DNA from: Ricordea florida
Lineage: Eukaryota; Cnidaria; Anthozoa; Corallimorpharia; Ricordeidae
Length of the DNA: 64,000 bases
Direction of reading: 5' to 3'
NCBI GenBank assembly: GCA_949710005.1
Contig: OX453273.1
Coordinates: 34,795,250 to 34,859,249, forward strand
Numbering within the stretch: the stretch's first letter is position 1; every line of letters starts with the position of its first letter. A model generated the notes under the pieces. The model made no database searches. It worked only from the letters and a program-made list of their open reading frames with translations, and was not told the origin of the DNA. The position numbers and the translations under genes are program-made. This document shows, in pieces, positions 59,101 through 64,000 of this stretch.

Positions 59101-61279
59101 CCCAAGTGTGAAGTGAGCAGGCCATAAATTTGAGTGGAAAAAAACAAGGATCCGTAGCTTACAGTATGGACCGAGGAAAATAGGTTTGTAAGGTTTGGAG
59201 TCATTTTGGCAACCAAAACAAACTTTAGCGGGCTGTACAGTGAAGAGAGGTCGAGTGAAGAGATGCCCTAAATTGACCTATCACAGCACGCGTACTAACT
59301 GAGAGATATAATAAATTTAGACATTGCTGTGTTTGTTTCTTTATGAATGCTAGTCAACAGTAGGAAAGGATGGAGCTGTAATGGGAGTTACTGTGACAAG
59401 AATGAGTATGAATCTTCATGCGCAAGTTCTGAGTCAAGCTTGTAGCTATGCTGAAGGTGAGATATTCTTCAACTGTGTTTCCATCCATAGGACAAATAGG
59501 TGATTTATGTTTCATTTGACTGTGATTTTCTTTTTAAATTAGGTGAAATAATGGTCAGTGTTCTTGATCCCAAGAGGGAAGTGGGATTGTGGCATTCTGT
59601 CATGACTGTAAGTAACATTAAAAACTCCCTGAAAGACCACATAAGAGAACCTAGAATTTAAGAACTGTTGAGCTAAATTTTTTGTGTTAGATCCCCTTTA
59701 CATACGACTTGGTTAAACTAGACTTTAAAAGCAGCATCTGCTTTTAACAAGGGATGAATTATGAAATGAAATATGTACTCTACCGATGATGACTTTGTAT
59801 ATATATATAGTTGTATAGTCACTCATTCATTCTTGTATTTATTAGTCATTCACTGTAGTTTAAGGTGCTTGTAGAGTTTGCATGTTTGTATTGTAATTTA
59901 CATCGATGATCCACTGTACCACACCTACTGAAAATGAGTTAAAGAAAATAAGAACCCAGTTAAGAACCAGTTTAGCCTGATTTTCTGGTAAGCACCATTT
60001 ACATAAGAAACTGTTGAGGCTGACTTGGGAAAATCAAGGCTCTTTTATGCAAGGTTTTCACGTGTACCATTTTGGATACTGTGTCAGTTTCCAAAAGGAT
60101 AATCCAGGAAGGAACTGTCAAACTTAGATTTTCTGTTGTGATAGTTACTTGGATTGACTATTTTGTTCGAATGATGGTGGGAAATTAAAAATGTATGAGC
60201 TAGAGACAATATCTTTAAATGTACACATTAATACCTTGCAATTCATTTTCTTTCTTTTAGAGTGTCATGAGTGGAATGCATGTTGTTTATGTTCCACCAT
60301 CAGTTCTTAAGAGTTCTCCAGCAATGTGGCTTCAGATGGTGACTAAACACAGAGGTAATTACATTAAAATTACATTAATTAAAAAATTGTTTATAAACAC
60401 ATGTAGCTGGTGTTCATGACTGTTCTTGAATTCCAAACATTGCTTAAATATTACAGGTTCTGAGTATGCCTGTTTATTATAATTATAAAGTATAGTTGTA
60501 TACAGCATATCATCACATGATCTGTATTGGGAAAGCAAAATGTACAAGTAAATAAGTTCTGTTGTTGTCTGCATTCAAAGAGGATTTTTTTTATTTCTGT
60601 ACTGCAATGAAGTACCAATTCAGGGCAGCTGCAAGCAATATTTTTTTTTCTTGAAAGGACATATGTCTGACTGTGTGACCATTTTGTTCAGACAAAACAA
60701 TGTAGTCGGACATCACCAAAAAAGGTTGAATTTTATTCATCTTTATCACCATTAAACAATACATGATAAAAATTGTCTGGACACCATATCCGACCACAGT
60801 TTGGATTTTGTTGGACATGAGCTAATTGTGGTCAGTCAGTGACCGATGACTGACTGTTATTTGCAGCCCTGTAATTATTATTCCCTGTTATTGATACAAA
60901 CAGTCATGAAAATTTCATTCATTCATAAATTTGCGGTTTGTTGCTCAGCTATACTGTGAATTATCTTATTTGTTAGCTGTCTTTTTTTATTTGTAGCCAC
61001 TTGTGCACTGGTTAGTTCAAGAGACCTCCACTGGTCACTTCATGCTAGCAAGGATTTAAAGGACATCAATTTGATTTCTATTAGGATGTTATTACTGGCT
61101 GATAGAGCTAATCCATGTAAGTTTTATAAACTGGCTTGAGTTCATCGTTACAGTAAGGTTACAAATTAGTGAATGTTGAGAGTAGCCACTACCAAACTTT
61201 GTTCGGACAGAGTTGATTGTTGGTTTATGAGAGGACATTAGGAAAAGCTTAACTCTTCTTGAAGAAAAGCATTTACAAT

Positions 61280-61318
<39 letters not shown>

Positions 61319-63667
61319 TACTCCATTTATATTGCGCATACTCTATATTAATAATCACATGCGCATTACAATCAGACCAATAGACCATGACACCGGGAAC
61401 ATGCCCTACTCTTTTCGAACAGTGCCATGGATTCTTTTACGTCCCACATTACAGGTAGAGGTTTGAGACGGGGCCTACGGTTTATCGTCCTTATCCGAGA
61501 AGACTAGAAAGTCTAACCATTTGCAGATGCCATCACAAAGGCAGCACTTTCTACTCAATTATTTTAAGACCATGAGTGTTGGTCCGGCCGGAGTTTTGAA
61601 CCCGCGACCTCCCGCACGGTAGACCAGTGCTCTACCAACTGAGCTAACTGGTCGGCGGTAGACAATAGACTTAATATCAAATGGAATTTCACATCGATAT
61701 TTGTCCAAGGATGTTCTTTGTTTTCAGAAGCAAACAGGTGTTTGAGGGTGAAGCTTGATGAAAACTGAGAGCTCATTACTGTATATGAACAAAACAGAGT
61801 TTTCAAATAGTAGGGTTACCTTGGAGTTGGAAAGGCATAGATCCATGTAAACTCATTTTCTCTTGATAATACTGTAGACATGCAAACATACAAAAGATGT
61901 ATTTCTGCGAAAGATGTATTTTTGGCTCTGTCACAGGCCAACTTGGGAAAAGAAAATCCAGGTTCTTTCAATTGGAGTTGAAACTGCAACCTTTCTATTT
62001 CTACATGTAGTTTAGAGGGATGAAGAGGGATAATGGAGTAAGAATAACCGACATTTTTTTTGTTGGAATAATGGAATAATGCCATTTTGTGGTGCAGAAT
62101 AACGACTTCCTTTGGAATAATCGATTTGTTGAAATGGAATAACAAGTGACAGTTGTACAGAGTAATGAGATCTTTTTTTCGTAGAATAATGGAATAACAA
62201 AAATTTTGGAGCAGGAATAATAGAATAATGAACACCCGATTATTCCTCTTCACCCCTTCCACCTTCTCCTTCCCCTCCCGCCTCCCTCCTCCCTCCTCCC
62301 TCCTCCTGCCTTCCTCCTTCCACCTCCCTCCTTCCTCCTCCCTCCCTCCTGCCTCCCTCCTCCTGCCTTCCTCCTTTCGCCTTCCTCCTCCCCCTCCCCA
62401 TCCCTCCCGGGCCCGACACTAGTTCACATTCTGTTTCAATGAATATATTGTATTCCCAAAACCTTTTGTAGGGTCGCTGTCTGCATGTGATTCTTTTCTG
62501 AGCGCTTTTGAGGCAAAAGGTTTAACACCAGAAGCTCTCTGCCCCTGTGCAAGTTCAACAGAAACAATGACTGTTGCTCTAAGACGGTATGTTATTTTCA
62601 ACTTATTTGACAGTGCTTCTTTGTTATCATCTACATCTGGATTTGTGATCCGAGATCACACGGATCATGGCGCATCAAAGAGTACCTTTGATACGTTTGG
62701 CTGTCAATAAACTGTTGATTACTCCAATATTCGCACGATTATCATTCACGCAAAGAGTTTACCTGATTCCTATTACAGGATAGCGAAACCATTGAATGTT
62801 AATGGTTAACAACCATTGCATAACTTTCTACAAACCCTTACTAAACGGACACCCTCTATTAAGCGGACACTTGAGACGGTCTCAAGGATGTCAACGAAAC
62901 AGGTTTGTTTGATTAGAAATTTAAGTTGAAAATAACAATTTTGTTTTCAGACCAGGAAAACCAGGTACAACAGCAATTGGCCGTGGAGTGTTATCGTTGT
63001 CTGGTCTCAGTCATGGGGTGGTAAGAGTTGATAAGGAGGGTTCCCTTACATCGCTTACATTACAGGACTGTGGCACAGTATTACCAGGAGGTATGACTGC
63101 ACCCATTTATGAGCTGCTTATCAAGGTCTAATGATTATCGAAAAAAAGTTTTTGGAATATGTTATGCCACATACCACCATCACCACCACCATCATCACCA
63201 TCACAATCATCACCACCACCATCATCATCTCATCATCATCACCATTACTATCAGCACCACGACCGCCACCACCTCCATCACAATCGTTACCATCATTATC
63301 ATCACCATCATCACCATCACCAGCACCATCACCACCACCACCACCACCAGCACCATCATCACCACCATCGCAATCATTACCATCATCACCACCAGCATCA
63401 CCATCATCATCATCACCACCACCACCATCATCATAATCATTTAGACAGACAGCATGTTCCGACGAGTTTGGTGTACCTACCTAATTGAGAGTATTCTCTT
63501 ATTTATTTCATTTGCATTTTCCTTCTGCAGCCAAAATAGCAGTCATTAAACTAGATGGGCAACCTTTCTTGTGTAAGAGCGATGAGGTCGGTGAACTGTG
63601 TATTTCAAGTGGTGCAACAGGGAGTGCATACTGGGGACTTGCCGGCAAGACTAACCAAACATTTAAG
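41522..63667 (+). CDS. DIP2 (disco-interacting protein 2), N-terminal half, 20 exons; continues beyond the window
   Basis: Exons: 41522-41600, 44096-44161, 47356-47409, 48699-48846, 50016-50321, 50489-50541, 50674-50734, 52169-52242, 53171-53294, 54392-54486, 55819-55929, 56506-56629, 57255-57358, 59354-59456, 59543-59607, 60261-60354, 60997-61116, 62472-62586, 62951-63090, 63531-63667. All boundaries are GT-AG and every junction keeps frame except 4 to 5, where a small exon is probably missing. The product starts MAEPPESSLPPSVLEKLREL, a DMAP1-binding domain, then a Ser-rich linker, then the first of two adenylate-forming (FAAL-like) domains. About 720 residues are present; animal DIP2 proteins have roughly 1,500-1,600, so the second FAAL-like domain lies outside. 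DIP2 proteins are linked to neuronal and axon development and to diacylglycerol lipid balance. Animals outside vertebrates usually have one copy. Confidence 0.95.
43080..43520 (-). repeat. degraded ~108-bp tandem array in DIP2 intron 1
   Basis: Phrases CAGTACTGTTTAGCAGCTTT, TTTAATCCACACGTGATGAA, AGAACCACTCTTTGG and ACAGTACCACAGTACAGTAC follow the unit order seen at 15050-16345, heavily diverged. Confidence 0.65.
44177..44363. mobile_element. palindromic MITE next to the DIP2 exon 2 donor
   Basis: Arms AATAAACCACTTGGGATGTTG and its mirror CAACATCCCAAGTGGTTTAT, extended outward by CAGTTTTTACAGG and CTATGGGTTAACCGG. It begins about 16 bp after the end of exon 2. Confidence 0.75.
44495..45130 (+). 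repeat. degenerate minisatellite in DIP2 intron 2
   Basis: Irregular units of about 60-80 bp with GACCTTGATATGAG, CAGTGTGTTAGCAGTC and CTGTGTTACTAGTGGC phrases. It is broken at 44741-44967 by an unrelated segment. Confidence 0.6.
44741..44967. mobile_element. possible solo LTR
   Basis: TGTTACGATTCCTGTTG to GGTCTCTGACA, 227 bp, interrupts the minisatellite. It has TG...CA ends and near-matching 5-bp flanks offset by one base (AGTGT and AGTAT). No second copy is in the window, so the call is weak. Confidence 0.25.
45384..45942. mobile_element. 559-bp non-autonomous DNA element, CAGTGCTCGAAATTAG termini
   Basis: CAGTGCTCGAAATTAG at the left and CTAATTTCGAGCACTG at the right are perfect 16-bp inverted repeats. 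CTGTAC lies directly outside both (45378-45383, 45943-45948). The subterminal arms contain GGTTGTCC and GGGCAACC repeats. The termini look hAT-like, but the duplication I can see is 6 bp, not 8. Located in DIP2 intron 2. Confidence 0.8.
47356..50734 (+). CDS. DIP2 exons 3-7: disordered linker
   Basis: Exons 47356-47409, 48699-48846, 50016-50321, 50489-50541 and 50674-50734. Exon 4 has EAFQAALAKRL; exon 5 is Ser/Pro-rich (TPPGSTSSRNSLPR, FPPPPPDN); exon 6 has SSRVSTKIQQLLNTLK; exon 7 has RPKRKPLEQYYTEDDDELIE. These are the conserved signposts of DIP2 linkers. Exon 4 ends with two bases of a codon and exon 5 needs one, so the direct join is out of frame. Confidence 0.88.
49119..49518. mobile_element. 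400-bp element with CAGGGTTCTC termini
   Basis: CAGGGTTCTCGAGAA at the left and TTCTGGAGAACCCTG at the right. hAT-like ends, but no flanking duplication visible. The interior has a C-rich tract at 49366-49395. In DIP2 intron 4. Confidence 0.55.
49850..49990 (-). mobile_element. tRNA-derived SINE head
   Basis: TATAGCTCAGTGGTAGAGC on the minus strand (about 49864-49882) with the neighbouring GAGAAAGGCCATT phrase, related to 20640-20960. Immediately upstream of DIP2 exon 5. Confidence 0.5.
50799..50873 (+). mobile_element. half copy of the GAGGATATTACA palindromic MITE
   Basis: GAGGATATTACACGGTGG to CGAACGAGCGCA matches one arm of 8646-8806 and stops at the centre. The other arm is missing. 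In DIP2 intron 7. Confidence 0.75.
52169..63667 (+). CDS. DIP2 exons 8-20: first adenylate-forming (FAAL-like) domain
   Basis: Exons 8-20 are all in phase. Family segments in order: IPEGIPKSLEEAVSKF, TLTYGKLFSRSMKLAYALLN, GDRVALIYQVDDPINFITSF, CQQIGFLLGSCGVSWALTSE, FKGWPKLQWFTTENL, VMGVTVTRMSMNLHAQVLSQ, EVGLWHSVMTSVMSGMHVVY, SSRDLHWSLHASKDLKDINL, ACDSFLSAFEAKGL, RGVLSLSGLSHGVVRVD and DEVGELCISSGATGSAYWGL. The domain resembles acyl-CoA/fatty acyl-AMP ligases. The usual Ser/Thr-Gly-rich ATP loop is not obvious; the equivalent position reads VMGVTVTR, as in other DIP2 proteins. The last donor, GTATAG, is at 63668. Confidence 0.93.
52283..52570 (+). mobile_element. ~290-bp interspersed element, copy 1
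   Basis: Contains GACCAAGTTTTTTCC, TTTATGGCCCAAGTG, GGATCCGTA, ATCAAAACAAACTTT and TTGACCTATCACAGCACGC. The same phrases in the same order occur at 59026-59310. Ends AACTGAGAGGTATA, roughly inverted relative to its start. DIP2 intron 8. Confidence 0.7.
52731..52828 (+). mobile_element. Penelope-like remnant, second copy
   Basis: CTCCGACGAAGGGCTAACGC through GATTTACCCAATTTCT, the plus-strand match of 33261-33366. DIP2 intron 8. Confidence 0.55.
53654..54099. mobile_element. 446-bp TA-target MITE
   Basis: TCGTATTTACCCATGTATAA at the left is inverted at the right (TTATACATGGGTAAATACGG). TA flanks at 53652-53653 and 54100-54101. Probably derived from a Tc1/mariner/pogo-type transposon. DIP2 intron 9. 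Confidence 0.8.
56863..56940 (-). mobile_element. tRNA-derived SINE head
   Basis: Minus strand: GATAGATCAGTTGGTTAGAG (A box) then, about 35 bp later, CATTCAAACCTG (B-box-like). Degraded, so not a functional tRNA. DIP2 intron 12. Confidence 0.5.
57699..58759. mobile_element. 1,061-bp piggyBac-like non-autonomous element
   Basis: TTAA flanks (57695-57698, 58760-58763) and inverted CCCATTC/GAATGGG ends follow the piggyBac rule. The right end has repeated TACGGGCGGTTCAGG phrases. A minus-strand frame at 58333-58584 (83 codons) has an acidic FGDSESEDNF segment reminiscent of the start of piggyBac transposases, suggesting an internal-deletion derivative. DIP2 intron 13. Confidence 0.7.
59026..59310 (+). 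mobile_element. ~290-bp interspersed element, copy 2
   Basis: Same family as 52283-52570. Ends at GAGAGATATAATA, 43 bp before DIP2 exon 14. Confidence 0.7.
61280..61658 (-). mobile_element. tRNA-derived SINE with (ATT)n tail
   Basis: The minus-strand head (61585-61655) has GTTAGCTCAGTTGGTAGAGC and GGGTTCAAAACTCC, correct A and B boxes at tRNA spacing. The body contains CTTATCCGAGAAGAC (plus strand) and ends in (AAT)n at 61281-61317. Likely amplified by LINE machinery. DIP2 intron 17. Confidence 0.8.
62013..62260. mobile_element. MITE-like repeat with GGATGAAGAGGGATAAT ends
   Basis: GAGGGATGAAGAGGGATAAT at the left is mirrored by ATTATTCCTCTTCACCCC at the right. The interior is made of repeated GGAATAATGGAATAA phrases. 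DIP2 intron 17. Confidence 0.55.
62256..62405. repeat. polypyrimidine (CCTCCT)n tract
   Basis: About 150 bp almost entirely C and T, with CTCCCTCC and CTCCTGCC repeats. Short predicted peptides here have no meaning. Confidence 0.9.
63174..63443. repeat. (CAC/CAT)n array in DIP2 intron 19
   Basis: 270 bp of CACCAT/CATCAC repeats, ending 87 bp before exon 20. Frames read as polyhistidine or polyserine but are intronic. Confidence 0.92.
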
Positions 63668-64000
63668 GTATAGTGTTATCTTATATCTCACGACTTTCTC
63701 ACTTTTAGGCGGTTCAAATTTAAGATAGAATTTACTTTAACAATCTTGTGGGTAGGTCGTGGCAACCCATAGATTTTAATATTTTATTTCAGGCGCGGAA
63801 ATATCGCATGATTGGGGCCCCGAAAAACGATCGTTCAAGTTTTAGTGGTCGAAAAGTGAAGTTTTTGGAAACTTAGGGCTGATCATTCAAAGTAAAGTTT
63901 TGAAGTAATGAAGATGGCATCTGTTGATCTTGGAGAATTTGTGAAAGATGTATTTTTCAGCACTGTCACAGGCAAACTCAGCAAAATAATCAATTAGGCA

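Noticed and set aside
61585..61655. Possible tRNA gene on the minus strand
   Set aside because: The head is tRNA-like, but it continues into a SINE body with an (ATT)n tail.
62228..62422. Pro/Ser/Leu-rich frame
   Set aside because: Reading of the CCTCC tract in DIP2 intron 17.
63109..63488. Polyhistidine, polyserine and polyvaline frames
   Set aside because: All are readings of one CAC/CAT simple repeat within DIP2 intron 19.
1..64000. CRISPR arrays, prokaryotic operons or phage genes
   Set aside because: No spaced direct repeats with unique spacers; the tandem arrays are satellites, and the gene structure is eukaryotic.

Overview
The window looks like nuclear DNA of a cnidarian, probably an anthozoan and plausibly a stony coral. 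The reasons are AT-rich DNA, short phase-matched exons in long repeat-rich introns, animal-type gene families (DIP2, a rhodanese-containing MAP kinase phosphatase), and a dense crowd of palindromic MITEs, tRNA-derived SINEs and ISL2EU/BEL/RTE-type transposons. The exact taxon is an inference from memory.

Layout. 1-14 kb is a transposon graveyard. It holds a decayed zinc-finger gene start (667-1216), then a three-layer nested insertion: a long palindromic repeat (arms at 1430-1702 and 7752-8215) split by a second element (1703-7751), itself split by a nearly pristine BEL/Pao retrotransposon (2082-7640, intact 1,589-codon ORF, LTRs 279/280 identical). Several palindromic MITEs and a dead LINE tail (11905-12770) follow. 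An orphan single-exon gene lies on the minus strand at 13442-14005. 15.0-16.4 kb is a ~108-bp tandem repeat interrupted by two MITEs, followed by a SINE.

16.8-28.4 kb is a minus-strand gene for a dual-specificity MAP kinase phosphatase: three coding exons, 342 aa, start at 28044, stop at 19533. About 0.6 kb upstream of its start codon lies a 3.3-kb ISL2EU-type DNA transposon (28681-32010) with two convergent genes, a THAP-DDE transposase and a YqaJ-type nuclease.

32-41 kb is gene-poor: MITEs, a Penelope-like remnant with a hammerhead-like core, and a second ~108-bp tandem array. From 41522 to the right edge, 20 exons encode the N-terminal half of DIP2 (disco-interacting protein 2) on the plus strand; the gene runs off the window. 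Its introns hold piggyBac-like, TA-target and other MITEs, SINEs, and long simple repeats.

Only three host genes are supported: the phosphatase, DIP2 and, less surely, the orphan gene. The phosphatase and DIP2 are divergently arranged with the transposon between them. I see no functional tRNA or rRNA gene, CRISPR array or prokaryotic feature.
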